Shown in pieces: positions 46,064 through 56,039 of a stretch of DNA of 64,000 nt (position 1 is the stretch's first letter; each line of letters begins with the position of its first letter). Source of the stretch: Methylomusa anaerophila. GTDB lineage: Bacteria > Bacillota > Negativicutes > Sporomusales > Sporomusaceae. The notes under the pieces were generated by a model. The model had not been told where the DNA came from. It saw nothing but the letters and a program-made list of their open reading frames with translations, and did not search any database. Made by a program: the position numbers and the translations under genes. The stretch is taken from NCBI RefSeq assembly GCF_003966895.1, contig NZ_AP018449.1, positions 2,993,501-3,057,500 on the forward strand. Reading direction: 5' to 3'.

Positions 46064-46216
46064 TTTGCCTGCAATATAATAAGAAAAATCTAATTTGGCT
46101 GCGGTGGCGCGGTCTTTTTTACTTGCTATCTATAAAAATCTATAAAAAGAAGGAGAATAGCCCTGGCAAAGCCAATTCATAAACGTAATAAAACTTTTAT
46201 GGTGGAGGGTTACGTT

Positions 46217-47053
46217 ATGGATTTCGGCAGTTGGATTTGGATATTGTTTCTCATTTTAACAATTTCACCAATGTTTAAGCAATTTACATTAGAGCAGGCC
46301 CGTTTGCGCCTGATCCGGTCCATTGAGATGAAGAGGGGATCAAGACTGATTACCATGATCCATCGCCAGGAGGCAATTAGTCTGCTGGGTCTTCCCATCA
46401 GCAGGTATATCAATATCGAGGATTCCGAACATATCTTGCGGGCAATTCGTCTTACTCCGCCGGAAATGCCCATTGACATATTGCTGCATACCCCGGGAGG
46501 ACTGGTTTTGGCTTCTGAGCAAATTGCCCATGCACTGATGCGCCACCCGGCAAAAGTGTCAGTTTTCGTTCCCCATTACGCCATGAGCGGCGGTACAATG
46601 ATCGCTTTGGCGGCCGACGAAATTGTCATGGACTGTAATGCCGTGCTGGGTCCGGTTGATCCCCAGCTCGGGCAGTACCCGGCGGCTTCCATTATTAAAG
46701 CGGTTCAACAAAAGCCAATTGCGGAAGTGGACGATAACACGCTTATATTAGCTGATATGGCGGCGAAGGCTTTACATCAGGTAGAGGAATTTGTTTTTAA
46801 ATTATTGTTGGACAAAATGGGGCCGGACCGGGCGAAAGAAGTGGCGCGCATCCTTACCGAGGGCCGCTGGACGCATGACTATCCGGTTACCTGTGACAAA
46901 ATTAGCGAATTAAGCTTACCCCTTAATCCTGACTTGCCGGAAGAGATCTTTCAGTTGATGGAGCTGTATCCGCAGCCGGCGCAACGGCGTCCTTCCGTTC
47001 AGTACATTCCTCTGCCTTATGGCCGGGAAGAATTTAAAAAACCCCATAACTGA
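46217..47053 (+). CDS. SDH-family membrane-bound serine protease (ClpP fold)
   Basis: A 278-residue protein with one N-terminal membrane helix (SWIWILFLILTISPMF) and a ClpP/crotonase-type catalytic domain: ILLHTPGGLVLASEQIA and FVPHYAMSGGTMIALAADEI, the Ser in MSGG being the likely nucleophile. This is the SDH (Ser-Asp-His) subgroup. ATG 46217 follows GGTGGAGGG; an ATG at 46199 and an in-frame CTG at 46163 behind AAGGAG are possible upstream starts. A PilZ gene follows. Confidence 0.88.
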   Translation: MDFGSWIWILFLILTISPMFKQFTLEQARLRLIRSIEMKRGSRLITMIHRQEAISLLGLPISRYINIEDSEHILRAIRLTPPEMPIDILLHTPGGLVLASEQIAHALMRHPAKVSVFVPHYAMSGGTMIALAADEIVMDCNAVLGPVDPQLGQYPAASIIKAVQQKPIAEVDDNTLILADMAAKALHQVEEFVFKLLLDKMGPDRAKEVARILTEGRWTHDYPVTCDKISELSLPLNPDLPEEIFQLMELYPQPAQRRPSVQYIPLPYGREEFKKPHN

Positions 47054-47130
47054 AAAATGCAGATAAAAAATAGAAGGAAAAGAATAGAAGGGCAGGTTTT
47101 ACACTTAAATTTGGTAGTGGAGGTGGTTTC

Positions 47131-47823
47131 ATGGATCATAAGGGCATATTCCGGGTACTTCAGAAAATTCATTTCATTGATACAGATATCGATGCGGATA
47201 TCGATGCAGATTCTGAAAATTACCAGACTCGTATATATTCCAGCCATATCGAGGATATCAAAGAAAAGTCTCTTTTGGTTGCGGTGCCTTACTCCCAGGG
47301 ACATTATCTTCCGCGCAGATATCTAAAAGAGTATAACGTCCGTGTTACTCCCGGCCCTTGTGTTTACATATTTAATACTAAATTGCTGGCGTTTATTTCA
47401 GACCCTATTCCTATGTGGGAGATATCAATGCCGCAAGAAGTAAAGCGAATTCAGACAAGAGGGTATGCGCGGCTGGATATTACCCTGATGATAGATGTGA
47501 CAATTATTCAACCCGATGGCGGTATTGACGAAAAAATCGCTACATTTACCAGAGACATTAGCGGCAGCGGTCTGGGATTCAGCTTGGACAAGGACAGGGC
47601 AGTACCTTTGGGAACCAAGCTGAAAATAATGTTGCCCCTAGGTGAAATACATGTGATAAGAGCAGAAGGGGAAGTAATTCGCGTCATTCCCCATGATCTA
47701 AATCCGGAGAAAAATGTAATCGGTCTCAAATTTACTAAGATTGCCAATGCAGACCGAGAATGCCTGAGCAAATTTATATTCCGGAAGCAGATAGTTAGAC
47801 GCAACAAAGGACAGAAAATATAG
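47131..47823 (+). CDS. YcgR-like PilZ-domain c-di-GMP receptor
   Basis: A 230-residue cytoplasmic protein. The N-terminal half is a YcgR-N-type beta domain. The C-terminal PilZ domain has the c-di-GMP motif, the RxxxR part in RIQTRGYARLD near residues 110-120 and DISGSGLGFS near 148-157. Such proteins brake flagella or control export on c-di-GMP binding. ATG behind GTGGAGGTGG. Confidence 0.87.
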   Translation: MDHKGIFRVLQKIHFIDTDIDADIDADSENYQTRIYSSHIEDIKEKSLLVAVPYSQGHYLPRRYLKEYNVRVTPGPCVYIFNTKLLAFISDPIPMWEISMPQEVKRIQTRGYARLDITLMIDVTIIQPDGGIDEKIATFTRDISGSGLGFSLDKDRAVPLGTKLKIMLPLGEIHVIRAEGEVIRVIPHDLNPEKNVIGLKFTKIANADRECLSKFIFRKQIVRRNKGQKI

Positions 47824-47867
47824 TGGACTGCGCCGCCGGCTGTTTCCCTTGAAATTAAATTTCAGTA

Positions 47868-49181
47868 CTACTTTAGCGTACTTAGCCATTTATTACAGCC
47901 TTCCCGCATACTCTTGGCATTATGGAAAAAAGCTTCCAGCGGTGTCAGATTACGGGTGCTGGTACCGTAACCGGCAGCGTCGATAAGTGTTTTGTCCGAA
48001 ATCCGGTAAACCGCCTGGAGCATGGATATGTAGTATTCGTTATTCTTATCTTTTAAACGGTCAGCCTGAAATTCAGTTATGATTGCCCACTGACAGCCTA
48101 ATGATCGTGCTTTTTGTATGGGGTCATCCGTGGCTGAAGCGGCCTTGTCAAATATGTATCCGGGCAGTATGTCGCGGTACTCATCCTGTAGAACCTCCTG
48201 CATATAGGAGAACTCAGCGTGAAGTTCTTCCGGAAGGCTGTTTTTGACAGGGGCAATATAAACCGTAGGGGTTTCCCGGGATGCAGCAGAATCATCGGGC
48301 AGGGACAAGGCTCCGGCTTGGACGGCTGCTTGCCGGATATGATAATACTGTTTCATTGCCAGGTCCAAATAGGATGCAATATCATGAGGATTTTGGCCAA
48401 TATAATCAGGTTTTTTCCAGGATGTTTCCTGGCCGAATTGGGTGTAACCGCCGGGGATGCGCTGTAGCGCCAATGGTATCGGGTCGCCGTGAATGGTTAT
48501 CCGGGTCAGATTGAGCCTTGCCTCAAAGAGATCTTTAAAAGCCGTATTGCCGACGGCGGGTGCGCCGAAGGTAATAACCTCGATTTGTTGCGGCTTAACA
48601 CCGGCTTCCAACAGACTGGCGGCGGCAAGGGTTACCACTGCGCCGCCCAAACTATGACCGGTCAGGTAGATTTTTTGCTCCGGATGCGCCAATAATATGT
48701 TTAACAAATCTTGCGGCCGGCCATTTTCCTCATCGACAACTTCAGCTTCGCCTGCAGTCCGCAGGTATTGGTAAAAACCCTGATGCACCTTGGGAAGCTG
48801 GTTGATTGACAATGACGACTTGGTCGCAAACGGAATTTTGTCCCAAGACAAATCCACTCTAATGTCTTTCTCTGTTTCTGTTCCTGTAACCGCCAGCAAA
48901 TAAAACGGATGACTACTGTCAGGAAATATTTTTTTGGCGAACAGGAATCGGGCGTCGGCATATTTGCCCTTCTGTACAAAGGGAATAATCTCCCAGCCCT
49001 CTTGCTGCAGGGCGGACATTGCAAAGCCGCCGTAACGGTCATTATAAGTAGCCATGCAGGCAGCCGCAGCAATAAAAACTTCCCGGGCTTCCTGATATTT
49101 TGCCAGCGGTCCGGCAATTGCAGCCGGTATAAACAGCAGCAGTGACAGCAGGGTGAGTGTCAATAGTCTTATTTGACGCAT
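47868..49181 (-). CDS. Secreted class 3 lipase
   Basis: A 437-residue exported alpha/beta hydrolase. A signal peptide (MRQIRLLTLTLLSLLLFIPAAIA) precedes the lipase_3 domain with the nucleophile elbow TGHSLGGA near residues 174-181, preceded by VHQGFYQYL. The later HGDPIPL contains likely acid residues. The C-terminal third has no recognised domain. Probably periplasmic or released, acting on acyl esters. Monocistronic. Confidence 0.9.
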   Translation of the reverse strand: MRQIRLLTLTLLSLLLFIPAAIAGPLAKYQEAREVFIAAAACMATYNDRYGGFAMSALQQEGWEIIPFVQKGKYADARFLFAKKIFPDSSHPFYLLAVTGTETEKDIRVDLSWDKIPFATKSSLSINQLPKVHQGFYQYLRTAGEAEVVDEENGRPQDLLNILLAHPEQKIYLTGHSLGGAVVTLAAASLLEAGVKPQQIEVITFGAPAVGNTAFKDLFEARLNLTRITIHGDPIPLALQRIPGGYTQFGQETSWKKPDYIGQNPHDIASYLDLAMKQYYHIRQAAVQAGALSLPDDSAASRETPTVYIAPVKNSLPEELHAEFSYMQEVLQDEYRDILPGYIFDKAASATDDPIQKARSLGCQWAIITEFQADRLKDKNNEYYISMLQAVYRISDKTLIDAAGYGTSTRNLTPLEAFFHNAKSMREGCNKWLSTLK

Positions 49182-49305
49182 TAGATCACCTTTTTACTAT
49201 AAACTTTATCTGGTCTAATTGTACCATATCATTCCATGGTTGAGAATGAGCGGTTTAGTGTAATCCTTTTATAATGATAAAAAAACGAGGAATGGTGGCT
49301 TAGAA

Positions 49306-49923
49306 TTGGTTGGATACTTTATGCAAGGCTTGCTGATTGGACTGGCCTATTTGGCGCCGATCGGCATGCAAAATCTGTATGTTATCAATATGGCATTGAA
49401 AGCTTCCCGCTGGAAGGCCTTCCAAGCCGCAATCATAACAACCTTTTTCGATATTACGTTAGCCATAGCGGCTTTCTTTGGTACCGGAGCGCTGTTGGAG
49501 ACTAATCCTCTGGTTAAATGGGGCTTGTTATTACTAGGCAGCATAGCCATACCGGCTATCGGTATTGTCCTGATCCGATCAAAACCGGCTGAGAGTACGG
49601 AGCTGAATGTGGAGGAGTCTTTCGCCAGGACGGCAATATTCTGCTTTTCGGTTACCTGGCTGAATCCACAGGCTCTCCTGGACAGTACGTTTTTGTTGGG
49701 TAGTTACCGGGCGGCTCTGGACAGCACCTTAGCCACCGCCTTCTTACTTGGGGTAGTAACGGCATCCTTTATTTGGTTCAACAGCCTGGTAGTAATTTTT
49801 ACCCGTTTCCGGCACCATATGAGCACTGGTGTATTGCGGAAAATTAACTTAATCTGCGGCGTGGTTCTGATTCTATTTGGAGTGAACCTGGGATATGGTC
49901 TCATAATATATATGTCGCATTAA
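49306..49923 (+). CDS. LysE/ArgO-family amino-acid exporter
   Basis: A 205-residue inner-membrane protein with six hydrophobic segments. The LysE start GLLIGLAYLAPIGMQNLYVI and the SVTWLNPQALLDS motif near residue 113 (NPxA/H) identify the family, which exports basic amino acids. TTG start; ribosome-binding site weak (GAGGAATGG). The last codons and stop lie inside a copy of the dispersed repeat. Confidence 0.88.
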   Translation: MVGYFMQGLLIGLAYLAPIGMQNLYVINMALKASRWKAFQAAIITTFFDITLAIAAFFGTGALLETNPLVKWGLLLLGSIAIPAIGIVLIRSKPAESTELNVEESFARTAIFCFSVTWLNPQALLDSTFLLGSYRAALDSTLATAFLLGVVTASFIWFNSLVVIFTRFRHHMSTGVLRKINLICGVVLILFGVNLGYGLIIYMSH

Positions 49924-49980
49924 ACCAATTGACACATCCGGGTATTCGGATAAGCCGGAGTTAAGCAACAGATCAAAGCG
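49907..49980 (-). repeat. Dispersed repeat, copy E
   Basis: Read on the minus strand: TTGCTTAAC ... GGCTTATCCGAATACCCGG then ATGTGTCAATTGGTTTAATG and CGACATATATA. It matches the right half and loop of the inverted element at 8250-8330 over about 70 bp. It overlaps the end of the LysE-type gene. Confidence 0.7.
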
Positions 49981-50041
49981 TTCTAAAAGTCAACTTTGCA
50001 ACAAGTCAATGGGACCCGGGTGCGGAATATAGAGGTGGCAA

Positions 50042-51388
50042 GTGAAAAGAGCCTGTTCACTTACAGAAAAAACCAAACAGTTTTTGGCAATATTCTCTCC
50101 AATATTTGTTTCCCAAATTTCTTTGATGGCTACAGGCTTTTTTGATACAGTAATGTCAGGCCAGGCCAGCCACTACGATTTGGCAGGAGTGGCCATTGGC
50201 GCAAATCTGTGGCTGCCTGTATACACAGGCCTTGGCGGAATACTTGCCGGGATTACGCCTATCGTAGCTCAACTCAACGGCGCTTCCCGCAAAGGGGATA
50301 TGGCTTTTTTGGTCGTGCAAGGTGCATATCTTGCCCTGTTTCTTGCGCTTGTTGTAATCATTGGCGGGTGGTTTCTCCTTACGCCGATATTGAATATCAT
50401 GCAGCTCGAAGCAGCCGTGCACGACATAGCCCGTGGTTTCCTGGCGGCCCTGTCGATAGGGGTTGTCCCTTTGTTTGTTTCCGTGGTTCTGCGGAACTTT
50501 TTGGATGCGCTGGGTTATACACGGATAACCATGTTGGTGACTCTTTGTGTTTTGCCGGTCAATATTGTATTAAACTATATGCTCATCCTGGGCAATCTTG
50601 GCTGTCCCCGGCTTGGCGGCGTGGGTGCTGGGTATGCATCGGCCATAACGTACTGGTGTCTTGCCGCTGTCAGCCTGGGCGTTATTTGCTTTAAGGAACC
50701 TTTTAAAAGTTACCATATATTCCGCAAGTTTTTCCGGGTTTCGCTTGCCGCCTGGCGGGAACTGCTCGCGGTCGGGTTGCCGATAGGTCTTTCGATATTT
50801 TGTGAAGTCAGTATTTTCGGCATAGTCGCCATGCTGATGTCCGAGTATGGCACGGCAACAATCGCTGCCCATCAGGCGGCCATTAACTTCGCCGGACTCA
50901 TCTACATGGTTCCTTTGAGTATCGGGATGACCCTGACCATTATCATTGGGTTTGAAGTGGGCGCAGGCAGGTATGATGACGCCCGGAAATACAGCTATCT
51001 TGGCATAGGAATAGCTGTGGCGTTTGCTGTGGGTGTTACGGTTGGACTGCTTATCTTTAACAATAAAATTGCCGGTCTCTACACAGGTGAGCCGGAAGTA
51101 TTTGAACAGATAAAAAGTTTTTTAGTCTATGCCATATTTTTTCAGTTTTCCGACGCCATTGCCGCGCCGGTCCAGGGAACACTGCGCGGGTATAAAGACG
51201 TGAAAGTGACCTTTCTTATGGCCATTGTGTCGTACTGGGTCATCGGCATGCCGACCGGATATTTGCTTGCTAAGTATACCTATCTGCAACCTTACGGCTA
51301 TTGGGTCGGGTTTATCGTCGGCCTGGCGGTTGGTGCGACGGCACTGGCGGTAAGATTGGCCAGGCTGCAGCAAAAATACAAAATGTAA
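50042..51388 (+). CDS. MATE-family multidrug efflux transporter
   Basis: A 448-residue protein with 12 predicted membrane segments in two MatE halves (FSPIFVSQISLMATGFFDTVM at the start; LAVGLPIGLSIFCEVSIFG in the second half). It is of the NorM type and exports cationic compounds with Na+ or H+. GTG start behind AGAGGTGG. Monocistronic, followed by a hairpin. Confidence 0.92.
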   Translation: MKRACSLTEKTKQFLAIFSPIFVSQISLMATGFFDTVMSGQASHYDLAGVAIGANLWLPVYTGLGGILAGITPIVAQLNGASRKGDMAFLVVQGAYLALFLALVVIIGGWFLLTPILNIMQLEAAVHDIARGFLAALSIGVVPLFVSVVLRNFLDALGYTRITMLVTLCVLPVNIVLNYMLILGNLGCPRLGGVGAGYASAITYWCLAAVSLGVICFKEPFKSYHIFRKFFRVSLAAWRELLAVGLPIGLSIFCEVSIFGIVAMLMSEYGTATIAAHQAAINFAGLIYMVPLSIGMTLTIIIGFEVGAGRYDDARKYSYLGIGIAVAFAVGVTVGLLIFNNKIAGLYTGEPEVFEQIKSFLVYAIFFQFSDAIAAPVQGTLRGYKDVKVTFLMAIVSYWVIGMPTGYLLAKYTYLQPYGYWVGFIVGLAVGATALAVRLARLQQKYKM

Positions 51389-51428
51389 AGAATGATACCC
51401 TCTTCCCTGTCAGTCCGGACCGCAAAGC

Positions 51429-51478
51429 TAGTGGTCTGTAAACCCTAATCCTATAGTTTTAGAGTTTACAGACCACTA
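51429..51478. terminator. Long-stem terminator between convergent genes
   Basis: Perfect 15-bp arms TAGTGGTCTGTAAAC (51429-51443) and GTTTACAGACCACTA (51464-51478), 20-nt loop. No long T-run, so it may act by structure or serve both strands. Confidence 0.7.
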
Positions 51479-51497
51479 ATGCGAAGGCACTTGGCAG

Positions 51498-53360
51498 TTA
51501 GGTCATTTGCATTTGTCCGGCAGGCAGGGAAACGTGATATTCTTTCAGCCAAGCGTTTGCCATAATTAAGCGTTCCAGCGGAGTTTCGTTGAAAGCATGT
51601 TCGTGTTGTGACATATTGTTTAATGACTTTTCGACAGCCTGGATGTTGAGCAAGGGACGGATGGGGGCGGCAGGGTCGTTCAGTATCGTTTGAAACAGTT
51701 CGCGGATACCCTTCACATAGGCGGGATGATGGGAGACAGGATAGCCGCTTTTGCGACGATTTACCACATCAGTTGGCAATACGTTAGCAAACGCCCGCCG
51801 CAGTATTCCTTTCTCCATATTGCCGACAGACTTCATTTCCCATGGTATGTTCCAGACATACTCTACCAGCCGATAGTCGCAGAACGGCACCCTCACTTCA
51901 AAACCAACCGCCATACTCATTCGGTCTTTACGGTCAAGCAAGATCGGTAGAAAACGAGTGAGATTGAGGTAAAAACCTTCCCGGCGCTTTGCATCCAGAA
52001 TACTTTCTCCTTCTAATCCGGGTACTTCATTGACAGCTTCACGGTATCGTGCGTTGAGATATTCGCCGGGACGGATAATTTCGAGAAGATCAGGCGAATA
52101 CCATGGTAGAATTTCTTCCACCCGCAGCGATCCCCGCGCAAGCAAAGCTATCCAGGGAAACGTCGTAAGATGGACAAGATCTTCACTGAAAAACCATTTG
52201 TAGCCGCCAAATACCTCGTCGGCCGATTCTCCCGAAAGAGCGACGGTCGCGTCGCTTTTCATAGCTTTAAACAGCAAGTACATGGAGGTTTCTCCCTGAC
52301 CATAAGCCGGATAGTCGCGAGCACGCATTGGAACAAGCAGATTGTCGAGAAGTTGGGCCGAATCAACCATGATCTCATGATGCTGAGTATCGACATGTTC
52401 AGAGACACTTTGGATGTAAGGCGCGTCAAGGCTTTCATGTACTTCACTTTTTAAGAAATAGCGGCTGCTTTCCTCGAATTCGACCGAATAGGTGTTTAGT
52501 TTTTTGCCCTCCCGGGCAAACTCTTTAGCCGCCAGGGCGGTAATTCCGCTGGAGTCGAGGCCACCCGACAGCAAGGTGACAACCGGAACATCGGCTACAA
52601 GCTGGCGGCCCACGGTATCTTTAAGCAATGCCTGGATGCGCTCGGTAGTTGTCTTTAGATCATCGGTATGAGGCGCACTCTTCAGCGACCAGTATTGAGT
52701 GTCATGGCGGCCGTTATGATCGAATACAAGCCGGTGGCCGGGGCGAACTTCGAAAACATTACGAAAAACACTGCTGCCAGGTATATGCAAAGGGAGGAAA
52801 TTAAGCGCCGCCAGCAAGCCGGTGGCGTCCACCTCCGGCTTGACTAGGGGGTTGGCGAGTAGTGCTTTGAGCTCAGACCCGAAGATTACTCCGCTGCCCC
52901 GTTCAGCGTAGAACAACGGCTTTACCCCCAGGTGATCACGGGCTAATAATAATTGTTCTTTCTTGCTGTCCCACAGGCCGAAGGCAAAGATGCCGTTGAG
53001 GTGATTGACACAGCTGTTGCCCCACTCCAGATAGGCTCGCAGCAAGACTTCAGTATCGCACTGGGATCGGAATTTATGGCCACGTGATTCCAGTTCCTTA
53101 CGTAGTTCACGGAAATTGTATATTTCACCGTTGTAGGTTAACACATATTTATGGCCGTTTTCCTCTGCTATCATCGGCTGAACTCCTCCTGCCGGATCGA
53201 TAACGATGAGCCGCCGATGTCCCAGCGCAGCCCTCTGCGAAAGCCATTTTCCTCCCGCATCCGGCCCACGGTGTCGTATGGTGTTTATCATTTTATCGAT
53301 TACTGCTTCTTGCTTACTCAAATCTCGTTCCCAGTCAACCCAGCCTGCAATGCCGCACAT
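51498..53360 (-). CDS. asnB: Asparagine synthase (glutamine-hydrolysing)
   Basis: A 620-residue class II amidotransferase. The N-terminal nucleophile is C2 in MCGIAGW, with RHRGPDAGG, YNGEIYNF and DTEVLL typical of the glutaminase domain (1-210). The synthetase domain has the PPi-loop SGGLDSSGI near residue 265 and a C-terminal RVPFCDYRLVEYVW. It makes asparagine from aspartate, glutamine and ATP. Some relatives modify peptidoglycan or peptides; nothing here suggests that. Monocistronic. Confidence 0.93.
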   Translation of the reverse strand: MCGIAGWVDWERDLSKQEAVIDKMINTIRHRGPDAGGKWLSQRAALGHRRLIVIDPAGGVQPMIAEENGHKYVLTYNGEIYNFRELRKELESRGHKFRSQCDTEVLLRAYLEWGNSCVNHLNGIFAFGLWDSKKEQLLLARDHLGVKPLFYAERGSGVIFGSELKALLANPLVKPEVDATGLLAALNFLPLHIPGSSVFRNVFEVRPGHRLVFDHNGRHDTQYWSLKSAPHTDDLKTTTERIQALLKDTVGRQLVADVPVVTLLSGGLDSSGITALAAKEFAREGKKLNTYSVEFEESSRYFLKSEVHESLDAPYIQSVSEHVDTQHHEIMVDSAQLLDNLLVPMRARDYPAYGQGETSMYLLFKAMKSDATVALSGESADEVFGGYKWFFSEDLVHLTTFPWIALLARGSLRVEEILPWYSPDLLEIIRPGEYLNARYREAVNEVPGLEGESILDAKRREGFYLNLTRFLPILLDRKDRMSMAVGFEVRVPFCDYRLVEYVWNIPWEMKSVGNMEKGILRRAFANVLPTDVVNRRKSGYPVSHHPAYVKGIRELFQTILNDPAAPIRPLLNIQAVEKSLNNMSQHEHAFNETPLERLIMANAWLKEYHVSLPAGQMQMT

Positions 53361-53554
53361 TACATTCCCTCCTGACCTTTAATATACATTCCTATTGTGT
53401 GCTACTGACCTTAAAGAAAAATGCAAAAAGAGTTGTATAAAATGGGTTTATTTTATAAAATGGCTTTAAGAGAACAAATATATGCAATATTTTTACCGGA
53501 TTAAAAAAGACTGGGCGTAAAGAAGAAGATCAGCCCAACGAAAGGAGAATGAGA

Positions 53555-55033
53555 ATGAACATGATCAAACCGGATGAGAGCTATCAACTGTTTATTGACG
53601 GGCAATGGGTTGAGGGAAAAGAGGGAAAAACCTTTCAATCCTACAACCCTGCAAATGGTGAAAAACTCGCAACCTGCGTTGATGCAGGGAAAGAAGATGT
53701 AAACCAAGCTGTCGCTGCGGCGTGGAAGGCTTATGAGAGCTGGAAGGACATCAGTCCCCAGGATCGCTCCAAAATGTTGCTGCAAATCGCCGATCTGATC
53801 GATGCCAATACCGAAAGGCTGGCTGCTGTGGAAACGCTGGACAACGGCAAGCCCGTTCGAGAAACGCTCAATATCGATGTTCCTCTCAGTTCGGATCACT
53901 TCCGCTATTTCGCAAGTGCCATCCGCACCGAAGAAGGCCAAGCTGTGCTCATCGATAAGGACACGCTGAGTTTGGTCCTGCGCGAACCCATCGGGGTGGT
54001 TGGACAAATCATCCCCTGGAATTTTCCGCTATTAATGGCTGCCTGGAAAATCGCGCCGGCTTTGGCGGCAGGAAATTGCATTGTCATTAAGCCTTCTTCC
54101 AGCACTTCTCTCAGTCTGCTGGAATTGACCAAACTGTTGGCGCGGGTGCTGCCGCCCGGCGTGGTAAATGTCATTACCGGCAAAGGCTCCGTTTCGGGCA
54201 ATTATATCTTGGAACATCCCGGCTTTAGCAAACTGGCCTTTACCGGTTCCACCGAAGTTGGGTATACCGTATCCGCAGCAGCTGCTAAAAGGCTCATCCC
54301 GGCCACCCTGGAACTGGGCGGCAAATCGGCTAACATCTTCTTCCCTGACGCTCCCTGGGAAAAGGCAATTGAAGGCTTGCAAATAGGCATCTTATTCAAC
54401 CAGGGTCAGGTGTGCTGCGCCGGATCACGGGCATTTGTCCACGAAGATATCTATGACCGGTTCATCGACGAAGCCGTCGCAGCGTTTGCCAAGGTGAAAG
54501 TAGGGCTGCCCTGGGAACCGGACACCCAAATGGGGTCTCTGGTCAATCCGGGACAATTGAAAAAAGTTCTGGATTATGTCGATATCGGTAAAGCCGAGGG
54601 AGCTAAAATCGCTTATGGCGGCGAAAAACTTACCGAAGGCGGTCTTGACAAGGGCAGTTTTATCCGGCCAACCATTTTGACCGAGGTAAACAACCGCATG
54701 CGGGTAGCGCAGGAAGAAATTTTCGGTCCGGTCATTTCTGTCATTAGGTTCAAAGATGAGGCAGAAGTAATCCGCTTAGCCAATGACAGTGAATACGGCC
54801 TGGGCGGTGCGGTCTGGACCAAAGATATTAACCGGGCCTTCCGGGTTGCCAGAGCGGTCCAAACAGGCCGGATGTGGGTCAACAATTACAACAATCTACC
54901 GGCGCACGCCCCTTTTGGCGGTTACAAAAAATCCGGGATTGGTCGAGAAACCCATAAAATGATGCTGGATCATTACAGTCAAAAGAAAAATATCTTTATT
55001 AGTTTATCCGAAACTAAAGTCGGTTTGTATTGA
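53555..55033 (+). CDS. NAD(P)-dependent aldehyde dehydrogenase
   Basis: A 492-residue soluble ALDH. Conserved parts: IPWNFPLLMAAWKIAPALAAGN, FTGSTEVG, LELGGKSANI with catalytic Glu, and NQGQVCCAGSR with the catalytic Cys, plus GPVISVIRF. It oxidises an aldehyde to acid; close to the betaine/phenylacetaldehyde group, exact substrate unknown. ATG 53555 has the best distance (7 bases) to GGAG; 53549 and 53561 are alternatives. Confidence 0.93.
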   Translation: MNMIKPDESYQLFIDGQWVEGKEGKTFQSYNPANGEKLATCVDAGKEDVNQAVAAAWKAYESWKDISPQDRSKMLLQIADLIDANTERLAAVETLDNGKPVRETLNIDVPLSSDHFRYFASAIRTEEGQAVLIDKDTLSLVLREPIGVVGQIIPWNFPLLMAAWKIAPALAAGNCIVIKPSSSTSLSLLELTKLLARVLPPGVVNVITGKGSVSGNYILEHPGFSKLAFTGSTEVGYTVSAAAAKRLIPATLELGGKSANIFFPDAPWEKAIEGLQIGILFNQGQVCCAGSRAFVHEDIYDRFIDEAVAAFAKVKVGLPWEPDTQMGSLVNPGQLKKVLDYVDIGKAEGAKIAYGGEKLTEGGLDKGSFIRPTILTEVNNRMRVAQEEIFGPVISVIRFKDEAEVIRLANDSEYGLGGAVWTKDINRAFRVARAVQTGRMWVNNYNNLPAHAPFGGYKKSGIGRETHKMMLDHYSQKKNIFISLSETKVGLY

Positions 55034-55238
55034 GACTCTTTAAGCACTTTCCCAAGAAGCGGACGAAGAAACGAGCAAATGGCGTTTATCCAAGAAATCA
55101 ACGGGTTTGGACTGTTTTTCCCGATTGGAACGATGACGTCAAGGGGAAAGTTAATACCCGTAAAAGTAGTTTTGATGCGAATAAAGAAAAAGAGCAGGCA
55201 AAATTGGGCCTGCGGTATACATGCTTACTAATTAATTA

Positions 55239-55266
55239 CCCGGTGGCTTCGGCTGCCGGGATTTTT
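55239..55266 (+). terminator. Rho-independent terminator
   Basis: CCCGGTGGC-TTCG-GCTGCCGGG hairpin with a UUCG-type loop, followed by ATTTTTATTTT. Lies 205 bases after the ALDH stop; no gene seen between. Confidence 0.85.
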
Positions 55267-55378
55267 ATTTTGTGCAATTATTAATAGGTGGCTTTGAAAA
55301 AGAATGGGAATTAAAAAAGCTATATCCGTTCAGTCTTCTGAAATAGTGGTTTTCTAAAAATAGGATTTGATTGTATGA

Positions 55379-55678
55379 TTATTTCAAATTAGTAAAATTA
55401 TGTAAATTAAAAGCCTCTAACTTATCTTTTGGAATTTGTATCTTGGCATAAGGCAACAGTATATTTTCCGTACCATCTATTGGAGAGCGGTTTATTATAT
55501 TTGACAACCGACTACTAATATAAAAATAAATATCTGGAATTATTTGATCGCCGGAAAATAAAATTCCATATATCAGTGAAAAAACAAAGTTTTTAAATGA
55601 AGAAAAGCCTTCCATTTGTTTATCTGCTTCGCTGAAATAAACCTGAGGATAATTATTTCTCTTAAAATCATCAGCCAT
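55379..55678 (-). CDS. Hypothetical protein
   Basis: A 99-residue AT-rich frame (MADDFKRNNYPQVYFSEADK ... FNLHNFTNLK) with mixed hydrophobic and polar residues. The ribosome-binding site (AGCGGG, 6 bases before ATG) is weak. No family or motif recognised; it may be a real orphan gene next to a transposon scar. Confidence 0.5.
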   Translation of the reverse strand: MADDFKRNNYPQVYFSEADKQMEGFSSFKNFVFSLIYGILFSGDQIIPDIYFYISSRLSNIINRSPIDGTENILLPYAKIQIPKDKLEAFNLHNFTNLK

Positions 55679-55805
55679 ATTTTACCCGCTTTCATTTTTC
55701 TTTATCTTTTTTCCAGATTATTAGTTTTCCATATTGACATTTTACGGCTAGGCTTTTTTAAAAAGTAGATTTTCAATTCCTATTATCGAAAATCCTGCAA
55801 AAATT

Positions 55806-56021
55806 TTAAAATTTGTTGACTTTCCTAGGAATTCCACCAGTGTATTCATGTAAAACGCCTAAAGCAGCTTGAGTGAAGATTTCACTGGGAGCTTTTACGG
55901 CATCCAGATGCCTTTTCACGTAGTTTGCTGTTTCCGCCCTTTACATAGGGATTAGATGGAAGCGCATATCAATCCCCTGGGCGATAGCCTGATGTACCTG
56001 CAGCTTAAGTGTTTCCTTCAT
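55806..56021 (-). pseudogene. ExeA/TniB-like transposon AAA ATPase remnant
   Basis: A 72-codon stretch reads MKETLKLQVHQAIAQGIDMR, FHLIPM, a stop codon (TAA), then RAETANYVKRHLDAVKAPSE and HEYTGGIPRKVN. This is the C-terminal lid region of the ExeA-like ATPases encoded by transposons and IS elements (LQVHQAIAQRI..RFHL.PM.RAET). The in-frame stop and missing Walker region show that it is decayed. Confidence 0.8.
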
Positions 56022-56039
56022 TACCCGGTTTTCCTGTTT

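Noticed and set aside
46163..46216. CTG start for the SDH-family protease
   Set aside because: AAGGAG precedes an in-frame CTG, but ATG 46217 has a better ribosome-binding site and matches the membrane-helix start.
55030..55284. 84-codon frame overlapping the ALDH stop
   Set aside because: It runs through the terminator at 55239 and its sequence looks non-coding, despite the ATGA-like overlap.
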